Source: Myxococcus llanfairpwllgwyngyllgogerychwyrndrobwllllantysiliogogogochensis (GTDB taxonomy: Bacteria > Myxococcota > Myxococcia > Myxococcales > Myxococcaceae). Taken from it: a stretch of DNA of 64,000 bases. The notes below the pieces were generated by a model. It searched no databases and had not been told where the DNA came from. It saw only the letters and a program-made list of their open reading frames with translations. Each line of letters begins with the position of its first letter. Positions within the stretch are counted from its first letter, which is position 1. A program made the position numbers and the translations under genes. Positions 1-8,138 of this stretch are shown in pieces. Location of the stretch: assembly GCF_006636215.1 (NCBI RefSeq), contig NZ_VIFM01000015.1, forward strand, positions 1 through 64,000, read 5' to 3'.

Positions 1-1
1 G

Positions 2-286
2 CCCCCGCGCGCACCGCCCAAGCCCCCGCGCCCGAGCGACTGGATGCAGGACTTCCTGAACGCGCACGCGGCGGCGCATCCAGAGGCGGCGAAGCCTCGA
101 CTCACGAGGGCGAAGCCCGCGGCGCCTCCGCCCCCCGCGAAGCCGGGCACGCCCTCCTGGATGGAGGACTTTGGAGCGAAGCCACGCCCGGCGGCTCCCT
201 CTCCTGGCACTCGGCGTGAGCCGTCCGCCCCCTCGGCGTCCGTGCCCTCGAAGAAGCCCGACTGGATGTCCGACTTCGAGGACTGA
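2..286 (+). CDS. C-terminal end of a Pro/Ala-rich protein with WMxDF repeats (partial)
   Basis: The gene is cut off by the window start; the frame is open from base 2 and stops at 284-286. The visible 94 residues are proline-, alanine- and lysine-rich and look disordered. Three short copies of a W-M-x-D-F motif (SDWMQDF, PSWMEDF, PDWMSDF) are spaced by low-complexity linkers, and the last one sits two residues from the C-terminus. Evenly spaced aromatic/acidic motifs in a disordered tail suggest short linear binding motifs; this is inference. The gene lies 73 nt upstream of two von Willebrand A genes on the same strand, so the proteins may work together. I do not recognise the family, and the missing N-terminal part probably carries the folded domain. 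Confidence 0.6.
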   Translation, partial: PPRAPPKPPRPSDWMQDFLNAHAAAHPEAAKPRLTRAKPAAPPPPAKPGTPSWMEDFGAKPRPAAPSPGTRREPSAPSASVPSKKPDWMSDFED

Positions 287-359
287 GGGCGCCTCGCGCG
301 AGGGCGTGGAACCCCGCCGGAAGGTGATAGCCTCGGCCCCCAACCTGGCAGGGGGAACG

Positions 360-1295
360 ATGGGTCACGAGAAGCCGGTCGAGCCGTTTTCGGATCTTCA
401 CGTCGAGGAGGGGAAGGTACGTGCGGTGTTGCTGCACGACCCCACCGTCGAGGGCCTGGACGTCGCCATCTACATGGACGCGTCCGGCAGCATGCAGGAG
501 GAGTACAAGTACGAACGTCCCAACCGCTCCTTCCTGGAGTGGTTGCGCGGCGCGCCCCTGAAGGACCCCGCCAACCAGGTGGAGCCGCAGGTGCAGTGGA
601 TGCTGGAGTACCTGGCCACCAAGGACCGCAACGGAATGCTCCGCGTCGCCTACTGGGCCAGCGGCTCTTCCGGCAAGGACGTCGAGGTGGTGGGCGAGCT
701 CAAGGGCGTGGACGTCAAGCAGTACAAGTTCCCCGGCGCGAAGAGGCTGGGCAAAAACACCTTCCTGGCGCCGGCGCTGAAGGACTACGTGCGCTACCTC
801 AAGGAGCAGGTGCCGCTGGGCGCTCGCCGCGGCTGCGCGGTCATCGTCACCGACGGACAGTTGCATGACGCCGACGAGGTGGAGGCGTTCTCCGCGAAGG
901 TGGCGAAGGACATCGCGGCGGGACGGCTGCCCCGGCTGAACTTCGTGCTCGTCGGCGTGGGTGACGCCATCGACGAGGAGCAGCTCGAGAAGATTGCCCA
1001 CATGGAGTACCCGGGCGTGGGGCACCTGTGGTGCCACCGCATCGCGAAGGAAATCAACCAGGTCGCCGAGCTGGTGGCGGTGCTGGTGGACGAGAACATG
1101 ACGGTGGCCGCTGGCGGCACCATCTACGACGACAAGGGCAAGGTGCTGAAGACGTACGAGGGCCGCCTGCCCGCGGTGCTGGAGTTCGACGTGCCCGAGG
1201 GAGCGGAGAGCTTCACCCTGGAGGTGAACGGCCAGCGCTTCACCCAGCCGCTGCCGGACGAGGACCACCACGAGGAAGACGAGGACCATCACTGA
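360..1295 (+). CDS. von Willebrand factor A domain protein (first of a tandem pair)
   Basis: 311 residues. The ATG at 360 is chosen because a GGGGGA ribosome site lies just upstream and the paralogue downstream starts at the equivalent residue. The vWA domain carries the metal-ion-dependent adhesion site signature D-A-S-G-S in YMDASGSM (about residue 40) and a later IVTDGQ segment that fits the further metal-coordinating loop. The last 70 residues form a separate beta-rich region (AAGGTIYDDKGK, then GRLPAVLEFDVPEG) and end in an Asp/Glu/His-rich tail. The arrangement resembles vWA proteins of the TerY/TerF stress-response type, but that assignment is only by general similarity. No signal peptide, so probably cytosolic. 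The stop overlaps the next start by one base, so the two are cotranscribed. Confidence 0.8.
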   Translation: MGHEKPVEPFSDLHVEEGKVRAVLLHDPTVEGLDVAIYMDASGSMQEEYKYERPNRSFLEWLRGAPLKDPANQVEPQVQWMLEYLATKDRNGMLRVAYWASGSSGKDVEVVGELKGVDVKQYKFPGAKRLGKNTFLAPALKDYVRYLKEQVPLGARRGCAVIVTDGQLHDADEVEAFSAKVAKDIAAGRLPRLNFVLVGVGDAIDEEQLEKIAHMEYPGVGHLWCHRIAKEINQVAELVAVLVDENMTVAAGGTIYDDKGKVLKTYEGRLPAVLEFDVPEGAESFTLEVNGQRFTQPLPDEDHHEEDEDHH

Positions 1296-2269
1296 TGGCT
1301 GGCCACGAAGTCATCGTGCGTCCGTTCTCGGACGTGCATCGGATGGGGAACAAGGTGGTGGCCACGCTGCTGCATGACCCCACGGTGGAGGGGCTGGACG
1401 TGGCCCTCTACATGGATGGCTCGGCGAGCATGGAGGACGAGTACGGTCCTCGCGGTGTGCTGGCCAAGCTGGCGCCGGTGAAGAACCTGGTCGAGCCGCA
1501 GATGCGGTGGATGCTGGAGTACCTGGCCAGCAAGGACCGCGACGGGCAGGTGCGCGTGGCGTACTGGGCCACCGGGGATGGCAGCCAGTTGGAGGAAGTG
1601 GGGCTGCTGTCGGCGGTGCAGGCCAAGGACTTCCGCTTCCCGGGGCCGAGGGCCTACGGCAAGGCCACGGTGATGCTGCCGGTGCTGCGCGACTTCGTGG
1701 CGCACATGAAGCAGCAGGTGCAGACGGGCGCGCGGCGCGGGCTGGCGGTCATCATCACCGACTCGCAGTTGTCGGACGGCAACGACGTGCGGGCCTACGC
1801 CACGCAGGTGGCGAAGGAAATCGCGGCGGGCCGGCTGCCTCGGATGAGCTTCGTCTTCGTCGGCGTGGGCGACCAGGTGGACGAGGAGCAGATGGAGGAG
1901 ATCTCCCACGAGACGTATCCGGGCGTGGGCCACCTGTGGTGCCACCGCATCGCCGACCGCATGGAGGAGATGGCGGAGCTGGTGGCGGTGCTGGTGGACG
2001 AGACGATGACGGTGGCTGCTGGTGGCACCGTCTACGACGAGCAGGGCAAGACGCTGAAGTCGTACGAGGGTCGGCTCCCCGCGGTGCTGGAGTTCGACGT
2101 TCCTCCGGAGTGCAAGGCGTTCACCCTGGAGGTCGCGGGGCAGCGCTTCACGCAGCCGATTCCCGAGGAGCACGAGGACGACGACCACCACGAGGAGGAG
2201 GCCGAGCCCGTGCGTGCTCCGACTCCCGCCCCCGCCCCTGCCCGCAAGCACGGCGGACACCGCCACTAG
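1295..2269 (+). CDS. von Willebrand factor A domain protein (second of a tandem pair)
   Basis: 324 residues, starting at the ATG that shares its A with the preceding stop (TGATG). It is a clear paralogue of the upstream gene: the same N-terminal block around DPTVEGLDVA, the same MIDAS motif in the form YMDGSASM (D-x-S-x-S kept), the same IITDSQ loop, and the same C-terminal beta-rich domain (GRLPAVLEFDVPPE). It differs by a short deletion after the MIDAS motif and a longer Glu/His plus Pro/Ala/His tail. The family relation and metal-dependent ligand binding follow from the vWA fold. The partner is not visible; the WMxDF tail protein upstream is a candidate by position only. The retained MIDAS residues in both copies suggest both are functional, perhaps as a heteromer. 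Confidence 0.8.
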   Translation: MAGHEVIVRPFSDVHRMGNKVVATLLHDPTVEGLDVALYMDGSASMEDEYGPRGVLAKLAPVKNLVEPQMRWMLEYLASKDRDGQVRVAYWATGDGSQLEEVGLLSAVQAKDFRFPGPRAYGKATVMLPVLRDFVAHMKQQVQTGARRGLAVIITDSQLSDGNDVRAYATQVAKEIAAGRLPRMSFVFVGVGDQVDEEQMEEISHETYPGVGHLWCHRIADRMEEMAELVAVLVDETMTVAAGGTVYDEQGKTLKSYEGRLPAVLEFDVPPECKAFTLEVAGQRFTQPIPEEHEDDDHHEEEAEPVRAPTPAPAPARKHGGHRH

Positions 2270-2294
2270 GTTTCAGCTTCAGGAAGAAGACGCC

Positions 2295-5114
2295 ATGTCC
2301 GAGCAGAAGAAGACCGATGCCCAGGCCGACCACGTCCACGGACCGGACTGCAAGCATGACCACGGACATGGCCACGGGCCGTCCCTCGCGGCGGTGAAGC
2401 CGGCCGCCGCGAAGCCCGTACTGAAGGGATTGAAGATCATCGGCCCCAAGCGCGAGGACAAGCACGTCCACGGGCCGGGGTGTACCCATGACCATGCCGC
2501 GCACGGTGGAGACGCGCATCAGCACGGTCATGACCATGCCCACGGTGCCGATGCGCATCAGCACGGTCCAGGGTGCTCACACGACCACGGTCAGGCCGCC
2601 GCGCATGAGCACGGAGCCGGGTGCGACCACGACCACGGCGACCACGGGCATCACCACCACCACCCGAAGCCGAAGCGCGTCCGTCCACCGGGCTACCGCT
2701 CGGCGGAGGGCGGAGGAGTCGCGCTCCAGCTCGACCTGGAGGACGCGCTACCGGGAGAGACAGATGACGCGGGCCGCTTCCAGAAGTTGGAAGCCGCGCT
2801 CGAGGCGCACCACGGCGTCATCGACGTGCACCTGCGCCGGGACCAGGGCTACGCGGAGGTCTGCCTCCACTACAACCCCGGGCTGGTGAACGCGGCGGCG
2901 CTGCTCGCGACGGTGAAGCGCACGGGTGAGCAGGTGGCGAAGCGGTACAAGAGTCACACGTGGTTCGTGCGAGGGATGAGCTCAGCCGACTCGGCGACGG
3001 CCATCGAGCACGGGCTCGGCAAGCTCCCGGGCGTGCTGTCCGCGAACGTGGCGTATGCCAGTGAGCGACTCGTCGTGGAGTACGACAGCGAGGACATCTC
3101 GCTGAAGGGCATCGAGACCGGAGCGAAGAAGCTCGGCTACACGCTGGAGGTGCCGAGCCACGGCCATGCGTGTTCGCACCATGCGCACGGAGGCGGCCTG
3201 GCGCCGCTCCTGGAGATGCCGCTGGTGGTGGCCTCGGGAGTGCTGCTCGTCGCGGGGTGGCTGCTGGAGCGCTTCGCGCCCGTGCCCGCGCTAGTGCCCA
3301 CCGTGGTGTGGGCGCTGTCCATCCTGAGTGGCGGGTTCTTCGCCATCCGGGGTTCGGTGAAGTCGTTGCTCCAGCTGCGCATCGACATCGAGACGATGAT
3401 GGTGGTGGCCGCGCTAGGAGCCGCGGTGCTGGGTTCCTGGTTCGAAGGGGCCTTCCTCCTCTTCCTGTTCAGCGCGGGTCACGCGCTGGAGCACAGGGCA
3501 ATGGACCGTGCGAGGCGCTCCATCGAGTCGCTCGGTGCGCTGCGTCCCGAGGTGGCCCGAGTGCGCCGGGGTGGCGAGCTGGTGGAAGTGCCCGTCGCGC
3601 AGGTGCTCCGTGGCGACCGCGTCGTCGTCCGTCCGGGAGACCGCGTTCCGCTCGACGGCATCATCCGAGAGGGAAAGAGTTCGCTGGAGCAGGCCGCCAT
3701 CACTGGCGAGTCCATGCCCGTCCCCAAGAAGCCTGGGGACGAGGTGTTCTCCGGAACGGTCAACTGCGAGGCGCTGCTGGAGGTGGAGGTCACGCGGCTC
3801 TCGTCGGAGTCGGTGCTCGCGCGAGTGGTCGACATGGTGGCCGAGGCCGAGGCCCAGAAGGGTCCGAACCAGCGCTTCGCGCAGCGGCTGGAGCGCACGT
3901 TCGCCCCGCTGGTGATGATTGGCGCGGTGGTGTTCCCCGTGGTGCTCGTGTTGATGGGGATGCCGCTCAAGGAGGCGATTCTGCGCGCGGTCTCCCTGCT
4001 CGTCGCCGCGTCTCCGTGTGCGCTGGCCATCTCCACGCCGTCGGCCGTGTTGTCCGCTGTGGCGGCGGCCGCGCGAGGTGGCGTGCTCATCAAGGGCGGC
4101 ATCTACCTGGAGCTGCTCGGGAAGGTGAATGCCATGGCCTTCGACAAGACGGGTACGCTCACGGTGGGCAAGCCGAAGCTGCTCAGCACTGCGCCGGTCG
4201 AGGGCGTGACGGACGAGGAGCTGCTCGGAACGGCGGCGGCAGTGGAAGCGCTCTCGGCGCACCCGTTGGCGCACGCCGTGGTGGAGGCCGCGTCCGCGAG
4301 GGGCATCCAGGCCCCGGCCGGAAGCAACATGGAAGCCATCCACGGCAAGGGCCTGCGCGCGAAGGTGGGTGACGCGCTGGTGGACGTGGGCAGCCTGGCG
4401 CTGTTCGAAGGGGACACTGTTCCCGCCGACATCAAGGCGCAGGTGGACCGGCTGGAGGAGGCGGGGCAGACGACGATGGTGGTGCGCAAGGCAGGGCGCT
4501 ACCTCGGAGTGCTTGGGGTTGCGGATACCGTGCGCGCGGGAGCGCGGCATGTCATCGAGACGCTCAAGCAGCAGGGCATCACCCGGACGGTGATGCTGTC
4601 TGGAGACAATGCGCGGGTGGCGAGGTCCATCGCCGCGCAGGTGGGGCTCGACGAAGCGCGAGCGCCGATGATGCCCGCCGACAAAGTGACAGCGGTCCGG
4701 GAGATGGGGCGGCAGGGCTCGGTGGCCATGGTGGGCGACGGAGTCAACGACGCGCCCGCGCTGGCGGCTGCGGCGGTGGGCGTGGCGATGGGTGGAGCGG
4801 GCTCGGACGCGGCGCTGGAAACGGCGGATGTGGTGCTGATGAGCGATGACCTGTCCCGTCTGCCCTTCGCGTTGGGACTGGCGCGTCAAGCCACGGCGGT
4901 GATGAAGCAGAACCTGGTCATCGCGCTGGGAATCAGCGCGGTGCTCATCATCGCGACCCTCTTCGGCCTGACGCAGATCAGCCACGCGGTGGTGCTGCAC
5001 GAGGGAAGCACGTTGCTCGTCGTAGCCAACGGCCTGCGCTTGCTCGCCGTCAGGCCCAAGGTGATGGGCTCAACGCCCTTGCCTTCGATGGGTATCCAGC
5101 CCGCGCCTCGGTGA
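2295..5114 (+). CDS. P1B-type heavy-metal ATPase with His-rich tail (cobalt/iron-type motifs)
   Basis: 939 residues; ATG at 2295 follows AGGAAGAAG. Residues 1-125 are a His/Asp/Gly tail with four repeats of the type HGPxCxHDH. Two ferredoxin-like HMA folds follow (about 142-210 and 222-287). In the second, the usual GMxCxxC is GMSSADS, so both metal cysteines are replaced by serine. The core has SPC (573-575) in the membrane metal site, DKTGT (phosphorylated Asp617), SAHPLA, GDGVNDAP, and HEGST (902-906) in the last membrane helix. SPC with HEGST is the signature of P1B-4 exporters (CoaT, CtpD, PfeT type; Co, Fe or Zn), not the CPC of ZntA/CadA, so export of cobalt or ferrous iron across the inner membrane is the best guess. 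A stem-loop follows the stop. Confidence 0.88.
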   Translation: MSEQKKTDAQADHVHGPDCKHDHGHGHGPSLAAVKPAAAKPVLKGLKIIGPKREDKHVHGPGCTHDHAAHGGDAHQHGHDHAHGADAHQHGPGCSHDHGQAAAHEHGAGCDHDHGDHGHHHHHPKPKRVRPPGYRSAEGGGVALQLDLEDALPGETDDAGRFQKLEAALEAHHGVIDVHLRRDQGYAEVCLHYNPGLVNAAALLATVKRTGEQVAKRYKSHTWFVRGMSSADSATAIEHGLGKLPGVLSANVAYASERLVVEYDSEDISLKGIETGAKKLGYTLEVPSHGHACSHHAHGGGLAPLLEMPLVVASGVLLVAGWLLERFAPVPALVPTVVWALSILSGGFFAIRGSVKSLLQLRIDIETMMVVAALGAAVLGSWFEGAFLLFLFSAGHALEHRAMDRARRSIESLGALRPEVARVRRGGELVEVPVAQVLRGDRVVVRPGDRVPLDGIIREGKSSLEQAAITGESMPVPKKPGDEVFSGTVNCEALLEVEVTRLSSESVLARVVDMVAEAEAQKGPNQRFAQRLERTFAPLVMIGAVVFPVVLVLMGMPLKEAILRAVSLLVAASPCALAISTPSAVLSAVAAAARGGVLIKGGIYLELLGKVNAMAFDKTGTLTVGKPKLLSTAPVEGVTDEELLGTAAAVEALSAHPLAHAVVEAASARGIQAPAGSNMEAIHGKGLRAKVGDALVDVGSLALFEGDTVPADIKAQVDRLEEAGQTTMVVRKAGRYLGVLGVADTVRAGARHVIETLKQQGITRTVMLSGDNARVARSIAAQVGLDEARAPMMPADKVTAVREMGRQGSVAMVGDGVNDAPALAAAAVGVAMGGAGSDAALETADVVLMSDDLSRLPFALGLARQATAVMKQNLVIALGISAVLIIATLFGLTQISHAVVLHEGSTLLVVANGLRLLAVRPKVMGSTPLPSMGIQPAPR

Positions 5115-5119
5115 GCCGA

Positions 5120-5146
5120 AGGAGGCTGGACTCTCTCCAGCCTCCT
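5120..5146 (+). terminator. stem-loop after the metal ATPase
   Basis: An 11-bp perfect stem (AGGAGGCTGGA pairing with TCCAGCCTCCT) closes a CTCTC loop and starts 5 nt after the ATPase stop. It lacks a T-tract, so it may be a weak or factor-assisted terminator. Confidence 0.5.
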
Positions 5147-5271
5147 CCGTAACGCCCACCCTCACCAACAAGGAAGAGGGACGGAGCTCTTCAAATAGAG
5201 GCACGCACACAAGGTGCTTCCCACCCTCTACAAGACGAGTCCTACGCGATTTCGGTGGCCCGTGGAACACC

Positions 5272-5510
5272 GTGGAACCATCAAAAGCGTGCTGCTGGGT
5301 GACGCGCTTCGTGGCCAAGTACAACACCGAGCACCGACACTCCGCCATCCGCTTCGTCACGCCCGACGACAGGCACTTCGGTCGCGAGGCCTCGCTGCTG
5401 GCTCGACGCCACCGGGTGTACCAGCGCGCCCAATCCCGTCACCCGGAGCGCTGGAGCCGCGTCACGCGCAACTGAACTCCTGCGGGCTCCGTCCGCCTGG
5501 GCCCCTCGCC
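5272..5510 (+). pseudogene. IS3-family transposase OrfB C-terminal fragment
   Basis: The frame from 5272 reads RFVAKYNTEHRHSAIRFVTP and then a HFGREASLLARRH segment. This matches the C-terminal end of the integrase core and tail of IS3-family OrfB transposases. An in-frame TGA at 5473-5475 interrupts it exactly where these proteins have a tryptophan; the same frame then continues TPAGSVRLGPSP, matching the usual ending, so this looks like a TGG-to-TGA nonsense mutation. No N-terminal catalytic part is present upstream. It is a dead relic. Its position at the left edge of the accessory genes suggests past insertion activity. Confidence 0.75.
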
Positions 5511-5574
5511 CAACCTCACCCCGGCCGTGCAGGAGATGAATCCCATCGGCTGAACCCTCTCACGCGACATCTAC

Positions 5575-5940
5575 CTTGACGCTCACCAAAAGCCTCGCCA
5601 GACATGCGTACTGGAGGCCACCGCCAGCACGTAGGGCTGATGTAAGTCTTCGAGAAGCGCCCACGGACTTCTCTCCCGTCTTCATAAAGCCCGTCTCGTC
5701 CACCGCCAAGATGCCTCCTTCGCCCAGCGCCCTGCGTGCGTATTCCAGCACGTCGTCGCTCACCGCATCCGCGTCCCACTTCGCACGCAGCAGTAGGTGC
5801 AGGAACGAATAGGACGCTTGATGCCCCGCATCCGCCGAAAGGCTCTGCACGTTCTTGAGCTGTGCTCACCCCTGCAGAGCCTTCACGTACTCGACTGCGG
5901 TGGAATGCGCCTTGCGCCTGCGGAAATGCGGCCGCAGCCA
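5575..5940 (-). pseudogene. IS701-type DDE transposase fragment, frameshifted
   Basis: On the minus strand one frame reads RAKWDADAVSDDVLEYARR and ILAVDETGFMKTGEKSVG, the DDE-superfamily pattern of IS701-like transposases with the first catalytic Asp in VDETGF. Upstream in the same frame, after a stop, FRRRKAHSTAVEYVKALQG resembles the family's N-terminal region. Downstream the similarity jumps to another frame (HQPYVLAVASSTHVW), so an internal stretch is deleted with a frameshift. The reading frame is broken at least twice and no complete element ends are visible. It cannot encode an active transposase. Confidence 0.65.
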
Positions 5941-6040
5941 GCCACTTACCGTCTCCAGCGCTATCGCGACACAGCCAACCAGTCGGACTTCCTATGCCTG
6001 TGCTTCTGTAGCCGATGGCTGCTGCATGAGAAGCCTCGCT

Positions 6041-6077
6041 CAGTCCTCCTCCTGTTTCTTCAACAGGAGGAGGACTG
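6041..6077. repeat. 14-bp perfect inverted repeat
   Basis: CAGTCCTCCTCCTG (6041-6054) is followed by a 9-nt spacer and its exact reverse complement CAGGAGGAGGACTG (6064-6077). It lies between the transposase relic and the ParA gene. It could be a transcription-stopping hairpin, a partition or regulator site, or a trace of an insertion. No T-tract follows. Confidence 0.6.
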
Positions 6078-6209
6078 CGGGGCCTTCGGAACTTCAGCCG
6101 TAGGATTACGCGGACCAGATGCTGCTAAGTTAGGACTCTCTTGGTATGATCCCTGGTGAAGACAGCGTATCGATGGACCACACACAATGAACTATGGCGG
6201 ATGGCGGAA

Positions 6210-7199
6210 ATGACAAAGTCTGTTGCATTTTTCAACAACAAGGGCGGGGTCGGAAAGACAACACTGATCTGCAACATAGGCGCTGTACTGGCTCAGGAGT
6301 ATGGCAAGCGAGTGCTGATCGTGGACGCCGATCCGCAATGCAACGCAACACAATACATCCTACAGGAGAAGCTCGTAAACAGTGTCTATGCCAATCCGGA
6401 CAAGGCATTTACAATCAACAGCGTGGTGCATCCACTTGCTGTCGGTCGTGGATATAGCGGGAGATTCTCTCCCACTGAGGGAGGAGAGTATGGGGTTGAT
6501 TTGATTTTGGGTGACCCCCGGCTCGCGATTGCAGAGGATTTGCTTTCGGGAGACTGGAAAGATGCCACCTCCGGCAGCACCCGAGGCCTCAGGACAACTT
6601 TCTTGTTTTCGGATCTAATTTCCAGATGCGGCAATTATGACTTCGTCTTGTTTGACATGGGGCCTTCTCTGGGTGCGATCAATCGCTCTGTTCTTCTGGC
6701 GGTTGATTTCTTTCTCGTCCCTATGTCAATTGACATTTTCTCCTTGCGCGCAATCGAGAACATTACACAGGTTCTAGACAAATGGCGCCGACAACTTCGG
6801 GTCGGCCTGGAGTTGAACGAAAACCCAGGCGATCTGAGCTTCATTCGACGGCCGGAGAGTCTAAAATTCTGTGGCTATATTACGCAGCAGTATAAGGCCA
6901 AGAAAGACAAGCACGGCAAGGTTCAGCCTGTTGCCGCCTACGAGCGAATTCGAGCCCAGATACCCGACATTATTGAGGCCAACTTCATTTCAAAACTGCA
7001 ACCAGAACACTCTGAGGTGAATTATGAACTGGGCTCTGTCGAGAATTTGTCGAGCTTGATCCCAATGTCTCAACAGCAGAGGCGACCAATTTTTGCGATT
7101 TCGGCTCAGGGGACGCATAACTCCAAGGCTCGAAAGACCAAGAAGGTGTTTGCCGCCATGGCCGATCGGTTGATGGAGAATATTGAGGAACTCCAATGA
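6210..7199 (+). CDS. ParA-like deviant Walker ATPase paired with a SIR2 gene
   Basis: 329 residues; ATG 6210 is preferred (GGCGG 9 nt upstream), with an in-frame ATG at 6201 as alternative. The deviant Walker A motif KGGVGKTT is at 11-18, the A-prime segment VDADPQCNAT follows, and the Walker B-like segment is FVLFDMGPSLG. This is the ParA/MinD/Soj fold: ATP-dependent dimers that bind DNA or membranes. No ParB gene or obvious parS cluster is nearby, so ordinary chromosome or plasmid partition is not supported. The stop overlaps the start of the SIR2-like gene (ATGA), so the two are translated together. The sequence is clearly richer in A/T than its neighbours, and relic transposases lie upstream, both suggesting transfer. 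The C-terminal 100 residues contain no motif I recognise. Confidence 0.85.
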   Translation: MTKSVAFFNNKGGVGKTTLICNIGAVLAQEYGKRVLIVDADPQCNATQYILQEKLVNSVYANPDKAFTINSVVHPLAVGRGYSGRFSPTEGGEYGVDLILGDPRLAIAEDLLSGDWKDATSGSTRGLRTTFLFSDLISRCGNYDFVLFDMGPSLGAINRSVLLAVDFFLVPMSIDIFSLRAIENITQVLDKWRRQLRVGLELNENPGDLSFIRRPESLKFCGYITQQYKAKKDKHGKVQPVAAYERIRAQIPDIIEANFISKLQPEHSEVNYELGSVENLSSLIPMSQQQRRPIFAISAQGTHNSKARKTKKVFAAMADRLMENIEELQ

Positions 7200-8089
7200 T
7201 CACTTGGCCGGCTAGCGTTATTGAAGCACTTGCGCAGCGACGAGCGGTTGTCTTTATCGGAGCCGGAATCTCTGCTGGCTCAGTAAACATGGAAGGCAGT
7301 CGTCCGCCAAACTGGACTGAGCTACTCACAACGGCTGCCGAAAAATGCCCTTCTTTAAAGACAAGGGCGCGCAAGTTAATTCGGAATGGCGACCTATTGA
7401 CCGCATGTGAACTGATTGGTGGGGATTTGGCCGAAGACTGGCCTAGATTTCTTGACGCACAACTCTCGGCCGGATTCAAGCACAACAAGAACCACGAACA
7501 CATTCACAATCTAAAGCAGCAAGTCGTTGTCACTCCCAATTTCGATAAAATATATGACGCCTATGCCTCGACACATGTCGACAGTGTCATTGTAAAATGG
7601 GCTCGCGACTATGATGTCGTTTCAGATCTTCGCCAGGGGAAACGACTGCTACTGAAGGTTCATGGCACAATCGACCATCCAGAGAGCATTATCCTCACGC
7701 GTTCGGCGTATGCTGCAGCGCGAGTCAAGGAATATGCTTTCTTTCGAGTCATTGATTCGCTCCTTCTTTTGAATACGACGCTGTTTCTTGGATGTGGATT
7801 GAGCGATCCAGATATTCAGTTGATACTCGAGAATCAATCTTTACGCCACAATCCGGGGCAGCCACACTACTTTGTGACTGCCGAAAAGCTGTCTTCGGAA
7901 GAGCAGAAAATTCTCAAAAATACGCGAGGGCTGCGAGTGATCAAGTATAGCTCCAGCAATGGACACATAGAGTTGACTGAGAGTCTGGCTGATTTGGTGG
8001 AAAAGGTGGCAAATGCCAGGAAGGGATTCTTGGCTAGGCAGATTGAGCGAGAGAGCATGGACACCACCTACGCAGTATTGGATGTGTAG
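7196..8089 (+). CDS. SIR2-like domain protein (candidate NAD-consuming effector)
   Basis: 297 residues, starting in an ATGA overlap with the ParA-like gene. The SIR2-family NAD-binding motifs are all visible: GAGIS at 22-26, TPNFD at 113-117 (the usual T-x-N-x-D with N115 and D117), KVHG with the candidate catalytic His156, and GCGLSDPD at 199-206. This is the bacterial SIR2_2 type, which in Thoeris, DSR, SIR2-HerA and short-Argonaute systems cleaves NAD+ to stop phage growth rather than deacetylating proteins. The intact active site and tight coupling to an ATPase suggest a sensor/effector pair with ParA as the regulator; this is inference. There is no membrane segment or separate ligand domain; the C-terminal 60 residues are helical. 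Base composition is AT-rich like the partner gene. Confidence 0.85.
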   Translation: MITWPASVIEALAQRRAVVFIGAGISAGSVNMEGSRPPNWTELLTTAAEKCPSLKTRARKLIRNGDLLTACELIGGDLAEDWPRFLDAQLSAGFKHNKNHEHIHNLKQQVVVTPNFDKIYDAYASTHVDSVIVKWARDYDVVSDLRQGKRLLLKVHGTIDHPESIILTRSAYAAARVKEYAFFRVIDSLLLLNTTLFLGCGLSDPDIQLILENQSLRHNPGQPHYFVTAEKLSSEEQKILKNTRGLRVIKYSSSNGHIELTESLADLVEKVANARKGFLARQIERESMDTTYAVLDV

Positions 8090-8113
8090 TAGCGCTGATG
8101 TAAGCGGATTGTA

Positions 8114-8138
8114 GCCCTGCCGAATGGTAGAGCAGGGC
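8114..8138 (+). terminator. weak stem-loop after the SIR2 gene
   Basis: GCCCTGC (8114-8120) pairs with GCAGGGC (8132-8138) across an 11-nt loop, 24 nt after the SIR2 stop. There is no clean T-run, so termination is only suggested. Confidence 0.35.

Noticed and set aside
2295..5114. Assignment of the metal ATPase as a ZntA/CadA zinc-cadmium pump
   Set aside because: The membrane motif is SPC rather than CPC, and the last helix has HEGST, both pointing to the P1B-4 group.
5797..6159. Plus-strand frames over the IS701-type relic
   Set aside because: The minus strand carries transposase similarity here, so the plus-strand frames are shadows.
6210..7199. ParA gene as a plasmid or chromosome partition gene
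   Set aside because: No ParB gene or repeated parS-like sites are nearby, and the gene is coupled to SIR2 instead.
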